From assembly GCA_030018605.1 (NCBI GenBank), contig JASEHP010000109.1, forward strand, positions 1 to 5,676: a stretch of 5,676 nt of DNA. Reading direction: 5' to 3'. Position 1 is the first letter of the stretch, and every line of letters begins with the position of its first letter. Made by a program: the position numbers and the translations under genes. The stretch comes from Thermodesulfovibrionales bacterium (GTDB taxonomy: Bacteria; Nitrospirota; Thermodesulfovibrionia; Thermodesulfovibrionales; UBA1546). This document shows positions 1 through 5,676 of the stretch, piece by piece. Below the pieces are notes generated by a model. That model was not told the origin of the DNA and did no database searches. It saw only the letters and a program-made list of their open reading frames with translations.

Positions 1-55
1 CTTAAACCGGACAGTTTATGTGCTACAGATACGGACAGTTTATGTGTTCTCTACA
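1..55. mobile_element. Probable terminal end of an insertion sequence (IS21-like)
   Basis: Two perfect 15-bp direct copies of CGGACAGTTTATGTG lie at 8-22 and 32-46, 24 bp apart, followed by TTCTCTACA ending at about 55. Read on the minus strand this edge begins TGTAGAGAACACATAAACTG, a TG-started terminus carrying repeated internal binding sites. From family knowledge, multiple short repeats inside the ends and terminal TG/CA are typical of IS21-like elements; IS481-like ends are an alternative. No transposase reading frame is in the window, so the body would lie to the left. The exact boundary at 55 is inferred from the CA terminus and not proven. It could also be a solo end left by a decayed element. 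Confidence 0.5.
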
Positions 56-95
56 TGATTTAATGCGTTAAATAGCAAAATCTTGAAATCTGTAA

Positions 96-1151
<1,056 letters not shown>

Positions 1152-1279
1152 ATGCGTTATTGCGTTGTAGAGTTTATAGCGTTATAGCGTTATAGTGTTT
1201 ATAGCGTAAAAAATGTTTATCGCAATAACGCACAACGCAATAACACACAACGCATTCATAGCGTTATGGCGTAGAAAGT
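1152..1279. repeat. GCGTTAT-rich repeat cluster between ilvC and the four-helix-bundle gene
   Basis: This spacer is built almost wholly from variants of GCGTTAT and its complement ATAACGC. An 8-bp unit TTATAGCG runs at 1174-1181, 1182-1189, 1190-1197 (as TTATAGTG) and, after one extra base, 1199-1206. TGCGTTATTGCG (1153-1164) is the exact inverse of 1221-1232, and 1156-1168 is the exact inverse of 1232-1244, so the RNA can fold in at least two ways. CGCAATAACGC at 1221-1231 recurs at 1625-1635 beyond the next gene. No poly-T follows any stem, so I do not call a terminator here. Confidence 0.85.
1251..1272. repeat. Left inverted repeat flanking the four-helix-bundle gene
   Basis: This 22-bp segment is the inverse complement of 1641-1662 at 20 of 22 positions. 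The core TTCATAGCGTTATGG (1255-1269) is a perfect 15-bp match to 1644-1658. It ends 7 bases before the ATG of the enclosed gene, so the two copies bracket the reading frame almost exactly. They could be element ends, or the two arms of an RNA stem with the gene in the loop. Confidence 0.85.
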
Positions 1280-1657
1280 ATGAATAAGATTACGAAACTT
1301 GAAGATATAGAGGCATGGCAAGATGCAAGAATTATGGCTAAAACTGTTTATGGGATAACAGAACCGTGGAAGGATTTTTCTCTTAAAGACCAAATGAGGC
1401 GGGCAGCTATATCTGTTATGTCTAATATTGCTGAAGGGTATGCCAGAGGCGGCAATAAAGAATTTGTGCATTTCATGTTTATATCAAAGGCTTCAGCATC
1501 GGAATTACAGAGCCACCTGTATCTTCCATCAGATTTAAGTTATATCTCACAGGATAATTTCAAAACTGCATATGAACAGCTTGATAAAGTGCAGAGAAAG
1601 CTTTCAGCATTTATAAAAGTTTTACGCAATAACGCGATAAACTCCATAACGCTATGA
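1280..1657 (+). CDS. Four-helix-bundle protein, 23S rRNA intervening-sequence protein family
   Basis: A 125-residue protein with the family's hallmarks: an N-terminal LEDIEAWQDARIMAKTVY helix, the signature DQMRRAAISVMSNIAEGYARG (about 37-57), and the EFVHFMFISKASASELQSHL helix (about 61-80). Members were first found encoded inside intervening sequences of 23S rRNA genes, and related proteins act as accessory factors of some diversity-generating retroelements. A general biochemical role is not established, so none is assigned. The gene has only a poor ribosome binding site. It is bracketed by a 22-bp inverted repeat. The C-terminal NNAINSITL is written by the repeat sequence itself, suggesting the gene runs out into the element end. 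Its TGA overlaps the psd ATG (ATGA). No 23S rRNA, reverse transcriptase or variable repeat is nearby. Family assignment is firm; the cassette interpretation is inference. Confidence 0.9.
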   Translation: MNKITKLEDIEAWQDARIMAKTVYGITEPWKDFSLKDQMRRAAISVMSNIAEGYARGGNKEFVHFMFISKASASELQSHLYLPSDLSYISQDNFKTAYEQLDKVQRKLSAFIKVLRNNAINSITL

Positions 1658-1662
1658 ACGCG
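1641..1662. repeat. Right inverted repeat, overlapping the stop of one gene and the start of psd
   Basis: Partner of 1251-1272, with 20 of 22 positions complementary and 15 consecutive perfect ones. It holds the last codons and TGA of the four-helix-bundle gene and the first three codons of psd. Just inside it, CGCAATAACGC (1625-1635) inversely matches 1154-1164, giving a second nested inverted pair. Confidence 0.85.
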
Positions 1663-2283
1663 CTTGCGCCTGAAGGTTACCCGTTCATAATCGCATTCTC
1701 CATTATCACAGTTTTCACATATATAATCGGTAATATATGGATAGCTCTTCTTTCGTTCATACTCACAGCCTTCATGCTTTACTTCTTCAGGGACCCTGAA
1801 AGACAGATACCTGATGTAGAAAATATCTTCGTTTCGCCTGCTGACGGCAAGGTTATACTTATCAAAAATATCTTTGAAGACCAGCATCTTAAAACTGATG
1901 CCATAGAGATAAGCATCTTCATGTCCCCGTTCAATGTGCATGTGAACCGTGCGCCATGTGACGGAAAAATCAAAAATGTACAGCACAATAAAGGAAAATT
2001 TATGACTGCATATAAAGACGAGGCGTCATTCAAAAACGAAAATATTGAGATGACGCTCGAGACAAAATATGGCGATATACTTGTAAGACAGGTTGCAGGC
2101 TATGTTGCAAGAAGAGCAGTATGCAGGGCAAAAGCAGGAGACAGCCTGAGGCGCGGGGAAAGATACGGCATCATAAAATTCAGTTCAAGGCTTGATGTCT
2201 ATCTCCCAAAAGATACGGAGCTTAAGGTAAAATTAGGCGATAGGGTAAAGGCAGGAGAAACAGTGATAGGGATTATTAAATAA
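1654..2283 (+). CDS. psd: Phosphatidylserine decarboxylase, short (PSD-A) form
   Basis: This enzyme decarboxylates phosphatidylserine to phosphatidylethanolamine at the inner membrane, using a pyruvoyl group made by self-cleavage. The 209-residue length is normal for the short bacterial/archaeal form. After a conserved EGYPF there are two hydrophobic stretches (about 10-25 and 28-45) that should anchor the protein, then FRDPER, SPADGKV (Asp64) and SPFNVHVNRAP (His96). The C-terminal processing site reads FSSR (176-179), where related proteins as I know them have FGSR. Ser178, the residue expected to become pyruvoyl, is kept, but the preceding Gly is Ser. The ATG overlaps the upstream stop (ATGA) and has no Shine-Dalgarno of its own, so translation is probably coupled. 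A phosphatidylserine synthase gene often follows psd in such operons but is absent here; a convergent gene begins instead. Confidence 0.93.
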   Translation: MNALAPEGYPFIIAFSIITVFTYIIGNIWIALLSFILTAFMLYFFRDPERQIPDVENIFVSPADGKVILIKNIFEDQHLKTDAIEISIFMSPFNVHVNRAPCDGKIKNVQHNKGKFMTAYKDEASFKNENIEMTLETKYGDILVRQVAGYVARRAVCRAKAGDSLRRGERYGIIKFSSRLDVYLPKDTELKVKLGDRVKAGETVIGIIK

Positions 2284-2293
2284 CCAAACTCGA

Positions 2294-2338
2294 AGCGGCA
2301 AATCTGTTTGGCTGCCGGCTACTGAAATTTTTCTTTTT
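2294..2338 (+). terminator. Probable intrinsic terminator after psd
   Basis: AGCGGCA (2294-2300) pairs with TGCC-GCT (2313-2320, G2317 bulged). About seven bases later comes TTTTTCTTTTT (2328-2338). It begins 11 bases after the psd stop. It overlaps the last codons of the convergent HD-GYP gene, whose TAG is at 2321-2319, so the terminator and the end of that coding sequence share DNA. An alternative stem CCAAAC/GTTTGG (2284-2289 with 2306-2311) competes. On the minus strand no T-run follows, so it is probably one-directional. Confidence 0.55.
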
Positions 2339-4505
2339 CAAGCATTTTCAAAAACACCTCTGCCATCTTCGGGTCAAACTGGGTTCCTGAACATCGTTTA
2401 AATTCTAAAATAATCTCATCCATTGTCCTGCCTTTTCTGTAAGGTCTCTCTGCCTTCATTGCATCAAAGGTATCTGCAATAGTTAAGATTCGCGCAAAAG
2501 GCGGTATCTCTTCTCCCTTAAGTCCGTCAGGATAGCCTGCGCCGTCATAAAACTCATGGTGGTGTCTTATGCCGGGGATTATGTCTTTAAATTGGTTTAT
2601 AGAAAAGAGTATCTTTGCGCCATTTTCAGGATGCTGCCTCATTATTTTTAATTCCTCATCTGTGAGTTTGTCGGGCTTGTCCAGGATATATTCGTATGTC
2701 CCAATCTTGCCAATATCATGCAGAAGCCCTGTAAGTTCAAGGTCTTTAAGTTCCTTTTGAGAAAGTCCAATCTTTTTCCCTATTTCAACAGCATACTCTG
2801 TAACCCTCTCAGAATGTCCTGCCGTCCAAGGAGATTTTGCATCTATTGCAGAGGAAAGGGTTTTTATTACCCCAAAGAATAAATCCTCACGGTCTTTTAA
2901 AAGTCTTGAGTTTTCAAGCGCAACGCCTATCTGTGACGCTATTTTTTCTAATGTTGCAAGGTCTTCAGGGGTAAATGCGGACACCCTTTTTGAGCCAACG
3001 GTTAATATGCCGACAATCTCGCCTTTTGCAGTCAAAGGGACTCGTATGTGAGATAGAAACCCCTCTTTTATAAGTCCTGCCTCAACTAAGAGGGGTTCTT
3101 TAACATCCATTAAATTGGCGCAATACTCCGGCATCCCTGTTTTTATAACTTCTGCCGCGCTTGTATCTTTAAATGCCGCAAATCCTATTTTTGGAAGAAA
3201 TGTTGTGCCAACTCCAGCCTTCCATGTAAAACCCTGTTTTTCTTTATCTACTATGGCAACTGTTGCCCTGTCGCATGCTATGACCTTTGACACCATCCTG
3301 ACTGCTGTCTCAATCAACTCATCAGGATTTAATGTAGAAAGGATGTTTCTATCTATCTCATGCATTACCTTTATGGTTTCTATTTTGTGAGATAGTTCCA
3401 TTGCCCTGTCAATTGAATCCTTGTAGAGTTTTGCCTGATCTAATGCTGCTGAGACCTGATGCATTATGCCTTTCATGATTTTCTTATCACGCTCTGTGAA
3501 TAAGGGTTCCCGGTCGAGATAGATGCCGGCAAGAAGTCCGAGATAACCTTTTTTGCCGATAAAAGGAATAACAGCGATTGCAGAGATGTTGGGAAGCCAA
3601 GGAAATGCTCCCCTACTCGTTATGTCATTGCGAGCGCCCGAAGGGTGCGTGGCAATCTCTTTATCTTCCTTATCTTGCGAGATTGCTTCGGTCGTTTCAC
3701 TCCCTCGCAATGACATCAATCTGTAATCTATAATTATCACCGGCTCCTTTCTTCCAAACGCCTCTCTCACAAATCCGGTCTTTTCATCAAGGGGTTCAGT
3801 CATAAATATCGGCATAAGTCCATGCTCAAGTCCACAAGCCCTGCACGGAGCGAAAACCTTTGTCTCATTATCCCATAGGTATGAAAGGCATACATCGCAT
3901 CTTACAATCTCACGTCCGCAAAACATGACCTGTTCCATGAGTTTATCAATATCTATTGTATGCCTTGTTGTCTCCGCTATCATTAAAAGGTGTGCGGTTA
4001 TCTCCCCCTCCTGCTTTATCTTTTCCTCTGCTCTTTTTATCTCTGTTATGTCCTCAAGGATATGGACGGAATATTTATTGTCCATGCCTTTCACGGGATA
4101 AAATCGTATCTTATAGATTCTGCCTGCAGGGGTTAAAACTTCTTCTTGCAATCTTAGTGCCTTCAGGCATCCGTTAAAAGGCGCTTCCATCTTCGGAAAT
4201 ACTTCATAATAGGGCTTGCCTATGATCTCTTCGAAAGGCATGCCTGCCGCCTCCTGATACGCCTTGTTTGCCCTTACAATCCTGAAATCGCTGTCATGAA
4301 TAAAAACCGGGTCTGTTATGGCGTCAAATGTCGCCTCCCATTCTTTCTTTGCCTGCTCTATATGCGTCTTTGCCTTATTTAAGTCCTCAAGCATATAGAG
4401 CATTGCCTTGCGGGATTCCTCATGGTCGCGCAGCTGCTCTCTTGCCTTTTGCAGTTCAGCATTCAGACGGGCGACTTCAGCCTGCAGTTTTGCTATATCC
4501 ATCAT
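2319..4505 (-). CDS. PAS-GAF-GAF-HD-GYP protein, probable cyclic di-GMP phosphodiesterase
   Basis: A 728-residue soluble signalling protein. Order: coiled coil (about 4-60), PAS (60-160), GAF (175-358), GAF (380-540), HD-GYP (545-728). HD-GYP domains hydrolyse cyclic di-GMP at a metal centre. The expected ligands are present: His564 (TAGHSERV), His596-Asp597 (HDIGK), His625 (RQHP), His649-His650 (HHHEFYDG) and Asp678 (IADTFDA), with GYP at 657-659, so the domain looks active. The first GAF holds a 31-residue insert (264-294) encoded by a palindromic miniature element, and a CxxC-x14-CxxC cysteine set (203, 206, 221, 224). There is no transmembrane segment. The PAS is nearly identical to that of the upstream membrane protein. 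The start is uncertain: ATG 4505, ATG 4502 or a TTG at 4526 are all in frame and none has a clear Shine-Dalgarno. What the PAS and GAF domains sense cannot be told. Confidence 0.93.
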   Translation of the reverse strand: MMDIAKLQAEVARLNAELQKAREQLRDHEESRKAMLYMLEDLNKAKTHIEQAKKEWEATFDAITDPVFIHDSDFRIVRANKAYQEAAGMPFEEIIGKPYYEVFPKMEAPFNGCLKALRLQEEVLTPAGRIYKIRFYPVKGMDNKYSVHILEDITEIKRAEEKIKQEGEITAHLLMIAETTRHTIDIDKLMEQVMFCGREIVRCDVCLSYLWDNETKVFAPCRACGLEHGLMPIFMTEPLDEKTGFVREAFGRKEPVIIIDYRLMSLRGSETTEAISQDKEDKEIATHPSGARNDITSRGAFPWLPNISAIAVIPFIGKKGYLGLLAGIYLDREPLFTERDKKIMKGIMHQVSAALDQAKLYKDSIDRAMELSHKIETIKVMHEIDRNILSTLNPDELIETAVRMVSKVIACDRATVAIVDKEKQGFTWKAGVGTTFLPKIGFAAFKDTSAAEVIKTGMPEYCANLMDVKEPLLVEAGLIKEGFLSHIRVPLTAKGEIVGILTVGSKRVSAFTPEDLATLEKIASQIGVALENSRLLKDREDLFFGVIKTLSSAIDAKSPWTAGHSERVTEYAVEIGKKIGLSQKELKDLELTGLLHDIGKIGTYEYILDKPDKLTDEELKIMRQHPENGAKILFSINQFKDIIPGIRHHHEFYDGAGYPDGLKGEEIPPFARILTIADTFDAMKAERPYRKGRTMDEIILEFKRCSGTQFDPKMAEVFLKMLEKEKFQ
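3622..3716. mobile_element. Palindromic miniature element (GTCATTGCGAG family) inside a GAF-coding region
   Basis: ATGTCATTGCGAG (3622-3634) is the perfect inverse of CTCGCAATGACAT (3704-3716). Inside, GCAATCTC (3652-3659) pairs with GAGATTGC (3679-3686) around a 19-base loop; the arms between are only partly complementary. Ends of this GTCATTGCGAG...CTCGCAATGAC type are a recurring dispersed palindrome in many bacterial genomes, known to me by recognition and not searched here. Flanking AT on both sides could be a 2-bp target duplication, which would make the inserted length 93 bp, exactly 31 codons, so the host frame stays open. It carries no gene and would need a transposase in trans. Confidence 0.8.
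4146..4332. repeat. PAS-coding duplicate, copy A (in the HD-GYP gene)
   Basis: This stretch matches 5111-5297 (copy B) with about nine differences in roughly 187 bases, including a 92-base run (4213-4304 against 5178-5269) with none. Both copies are in the same orientation, offset by 965 bases. On either side the similarity drops abruptly although both genes continue to encode PAS sequence. Third codon positions are as conserved as the others. Confidence 0.9.
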
Positions 4506-4526
4506 AGGTTTCAATTCAAAATTCAA

Positions 4527-4622
4527 AACTCAAAATTCAAGTAATTAGTGGGATTCCATAGCTTTGAACTTTCACCCTCCAAATTTAAACTTCTGTCCTT
4601 TTAGTTTTGAATCAAAAGAATT
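4527..4622. other. AT-rich upstream region of the HD-GYP gene
   Basis: Read on the minus strand, this stretch leads into low-complexity copies of TTGAATTTTGA just before and across the HD-GYP start. I see no convincing promoter. A GGAGG occurs here on the minus strand (around 4573), but only very short frames follow it. Confidence 0.4.
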
Positions 4623-4643
4623 CCTCGAAGCTTTGCTTCGAGG
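4623..4643. repeat. Perfect 9-bp hairpin, CCTCGAAGC / GCTTCGAGG
   Basis: Two 9-base arms with a 3-base loop (TTT on the plus strand). On the minus strand it is followed by AATTCTTTTG, a weak U-rich tail, so it might act as a leaky terminator between the PAS gene and the HD-GYP gene. A related, degenerate hairpin occurs at 4751-4772, which suggests a dispersed palindrome and not a purpose-built terminator. Confidence 0.5.
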
Positions 4644-4652
4644 TTCCCTAAA

Positions 4653-4748
4653 AATCCCCTCTCCCCTTGTGGGAGAGGGATAGGGGGAGGGGAGATTTAG
4701 AACTTATTTTCACCCTCCCCTTCATCCCCTCCCATCAAGGGAGGGGAG
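4653..4748. repeat. Pair of inverted pyrimidine/purine palindromic repeats
   Basis: The left half contains CCCTCTCCC (4657-4665) paired with GGGAGAGGG (4671-4679) and then TAGGGGGAGGGG. The right half contains CCCCTCCC (4726-4733) paired with GGGAGGGG (4739-4746), preceded by CACCCTCCCC. The right half read backwards resembles the left half (stem, short loop, stem, then GGGGAGGG), so two diverged copies of one roughly 40-bp unit lie head to head. Such strand-asymmetric CCCTCTCCC palindromes are common extragenic repeats. No coding capacity. Confidence 0.75.
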
Positions 4749-4800
4749 AGACCTCGCAGCTTGTTGCGGGGTATCTCATTTCTTCAAAATTCTTTGCCAT
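4735..4800 (-). pseudogene. 21-codon reading frame with a good ribosome site, possible remnant of a lost gene
   Basis: Just after the PAS gene on the same strand, AGAGGTGG precedes an ATG at 4800 by a suitable distance. The frame reads MAKNFEEMRYPATSCEVSPLP and then stops. Only the first eight to ten codons are free of repeat sequence; the rest is made by the hairpin at 4751-4772 and the purine-rich repeat. One reading is that a downstream gene of this operon lost its body when repeats inserted or recombined here. It may equally be a chance start. I do not recognise the peptide. Confidence 0.3.
4751..4772 (+). repeat. Imperfect hairpin related to the one at 4623
   Basis: ACCTCGCAGC (4751-4760) pairs with GTTGCGGGGT (4763-4772), using two G-U pairs on plus-strand RNA; on the minus strand those become mismatches. 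The shared CCTCG-AGC arm links it to the hairpin at 4623-4643. The two hairpins flank the purine/pyrimidine repeats, so 4623-4772 may be one composite element. Confidence 0.5.
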
Positions 4801-4837
4801 TACCACCTCTCTAATTTTGAATATTGAGTTTTAAATT

Positions 4838-5578
4838 TTAAATTTTCTTCCCCTCCATCTCCTTAATCTTAGCCTTCAGCCTCTGATTCTCCTCCATGAC
4901 CTCGTGCATCATTATTTCTCTGCCAACTGTAGCCCTGTAAAAACGCTCAAGTTCATCAAGCCTTTCTTTAAGCTCATTCTCTGCCTTTTTCTTTTCTGTT
5001 ATGTCCTCGAGTATGTGAACTGAATATTTATAAGCATCCGTCTTGATGGGATAAAACCATACCTTGTAGATTTTGCATGTAAAAGGGTCCGTAACTTCTT
5101 GTTGTTGTTCTTGCAATATTAGCGCCTTCAAGCATCCGTTAAAAGGCGCTTCCATTTTCGGAAATACTTCATCGTATGGCTTGCCTATGATCTCTTCGAA
5201 AGGCATGCCTGCCGCCTCCTGATACGCCTTGTTTGCCCTTACAATCCTGAAATCGCTGTCATGAATAAAGACCGGGTCTGTTATGGCGTTAAATGTGTCT
5301 TCCCTCTCCTTCTTTGATTTTTTCAGAGATTCTTCCGCCAGTCTGCGTTTTGCAATGCTGCAATAACTAAGAATGCTATATCCAGTAAAGGCGAGCGTTA
5401 TTATAATAAGGGTAGAAATGCTGTATGCGTCAGGGTGAAATATCCGCTCCTCAAAAGTCCCCCTATGAAAAACCCAAACCAGCACGGCGGCATTAATAAT
5501 CCAGAGCAGCAATCCCGAAGCAACTGCAGCCATGACGCTCCGCAGCAGATACCTATGCTTTTTGAAACTATCCCGCAT
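4838..5578 (-). CDS. Membrane-anchored PAS domain protein without output domain
   Basis: A 246-residue protein with two transmembrane helices (about 15-37 and 54-73) separated by a short, probably periplasmic loop of about 16 residues. A basic stretch and a short helical linker (about 76-92) lead to one cytoplasmic PAS domain (about 90-195). A C-terminal coiled coil follows, containing LERFYRATVGREIMMHE (about 208-224), a linker type usually seen after PAS domains in sensor kinases. No kinase, GGDEF, EAL or HD-GYP domain follows; the frame ends in TAA in low-complexity AT sequence. It may be a truncated sensor or an adaptor acting through its coiled coil. ATG 5578 was chosen because AGGGGGAG stands seven bases upstream; GTG 5608 and GTG 5581 are less likely. 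The neighbour on the same strand is the HD-GYP protein with the near-identical PAS. Confidence 0.8.
   Translation of the reverse strand: MRDSFKKHRYLLRSVMAAVASGLLLWIINAAVLVWVFHRGTFEERIFHPDAYSISTLIIITLAFTGYSILSYCSIAKRRLAEESLKKSKKEREDTFNAITDPVFIHDSDFRIVRANKAYQEAAGMPFEEIIGKPYDEVFPKMEAPFNGCLKALILQEQQQEVTDPFTCKIYKVWFYPIKTDAYKYSVHILEDITEKKKAENELKERLDELERFYRATVGREIMMHEVMEENQRLKAKIKEMEGKKI
5111..5297. repeat. PAS-coding duplicate, copy B (in the membrane PAS gene)
   Basis: Same-orientation partner of 4146-4332. The shared block encodes the PAS core from TDPVFIHDSDFRIV to the GCLKAL helix; the later strand residues before EDITE are similar in protein but clearly diverged in DNA. Confidence 0.9.
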
Positions 5579-5585
5579 CACGCAA

Positions 5586-5593
5586 CTCCCCCT
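5586..5593 (-). promoter_or_regulatory. Ribosome binding site of the membrane PAS gene
   Basis: AGGGGGAG on the minus strand, seven bases before the ATG at 5578. It supports that start over the GTG at 5608, which lies upstream of this site. Confidence 0.75.
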
Positions 5594-5629
5594 ACTTTGT
5601 CCCGTCACTGCCAGATAAAAAAGGGTAGC

Positions 5630-5653
5630 GTAAAATCTTCTGTGTAAAATCTT
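5630..5653. promoter_or_regulatory. Direct repeat GTAAAATCTT x2, possible operator
   Basis: Identical 10-base copies at 5630-5639 and 5644-5653, 14 bases apart, with a looser third GTAAAAAAGAT starting at 5658. They lie 52-75 bases upstream of the membrane PAS gene start, where a regulator could act. No convincing -35/-10 pair could be placed around them. The window ends at 5676, so the full upstream region is not visible. Confidence 0.3.
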
Positions 5654-5676
5654 GCGGTAAAAAAGATAAGGGTGTA

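Noticed and set aside
1153..1244. Intrinsic terminator after ilvC
   Set aside because: Stems of 12-13 bp are possible but no T-run follows any of them, and the downstream genes are on the same strand with overlapping codons.
1152..1272. CRISPR-like array in the GCGTTAT repeats
   Set aside because: Units are 7-8 bp, tandem or inverted, with no unique spacers of regular length and no cas genes nearby.
1280..1657. Accessory protein of a diversity-generating retroelement
   Set aside because: The fold is related, but there is no reverse transcriptase, template repeat or variable repeat in the window.
2569..4177. Plus-strand open frames of 63-91 codons inside the HD-GYP gene
   Set aside because: They are antisense to conserved HD-GYP and GAF coding sequence, with low-complexity Ser/Leu/Pro composition and no family resemblance.
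4838..5578. Full sensor histidine kinase
   Set aside because: The frame ends after the coiled coil, and no H-box, N-box or G-box sequence is found in any frame downstream.
5609..5676. A -35/-10 promoter for the membrane PAS gene
   Set aside because: TTTACA and TTTACC candidates exist on the minus strand but none has an acceptable -10 hexamer at 16-18 bases.

Overview
The window reads as a piece of a Gram-negative bacterial chromosome of moderate GC. An ilvC - psd order and PAS/GAF/HD-GYP signalling proteins, in DNA scattered with short palindromic repeats, are what I would expect of a Nitrospirota or deltaproteobacterial-type genome, possibly a metagenome-assembled one. This placement is inference; no rRNA or other phylogenetic marker is present.

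Layout. Positions 1-55 look like the terminal end of an insertion sequence: two 15-bp direct repeats, probably an IS21-like end, with its transposase genes outside the window. A short AT-rich stretch with a perfect TATAAT box then leads into ilvC (135-1151, +), the ketol-acid reductoisomerase of branched-chain amino acid synthesis. It is followed by a repeat-rich spacer (1152-1279), a four-helix-bundle gene of the 23S rRNA intervening-sequence protein family (1280-1657, +), and psd (1654-2283, +), a short-form phosphatidylserine decarboxylase. The four-helix-bundle gene lies between 22-bp imperfect inverted repeats (1251-1272 and 1641-1662). The right copy contains both its own stop codon and the start codon of psd, so it looks like a small cassette set into an ilvC-psd operon. 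A likely terminator at 2294-2338 closes this operon.

The right half is on the minus strand and converges on psd. First in transcription order is a two-TM PAS protein with no recognisable output domain (4838-5578). Then comes a 311-bp repeat-filled spacer, and then a soluble PAS-GAF-GAF-HD-GYP protein (2319-4505) that should hydrolyse cyclic di-GMP. The two PAS domains are nearly identical in DNA, including a 92-bp exact match, which points to recent duplication or gene conversion. The first GAF domain of the HD-GYP protein carries an in-frame insertion of a palindromic GTCATTGCGAG-type miniature element (about 93 bp, 31 codons).

The most distinctive theme is that small inverted-repeat elements have been absorbed into working genes. 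One supplies a protein segment, and another supplies the end of one gene and the start of the next. No CRISPR array, tRNA or rRNA gene was seen.
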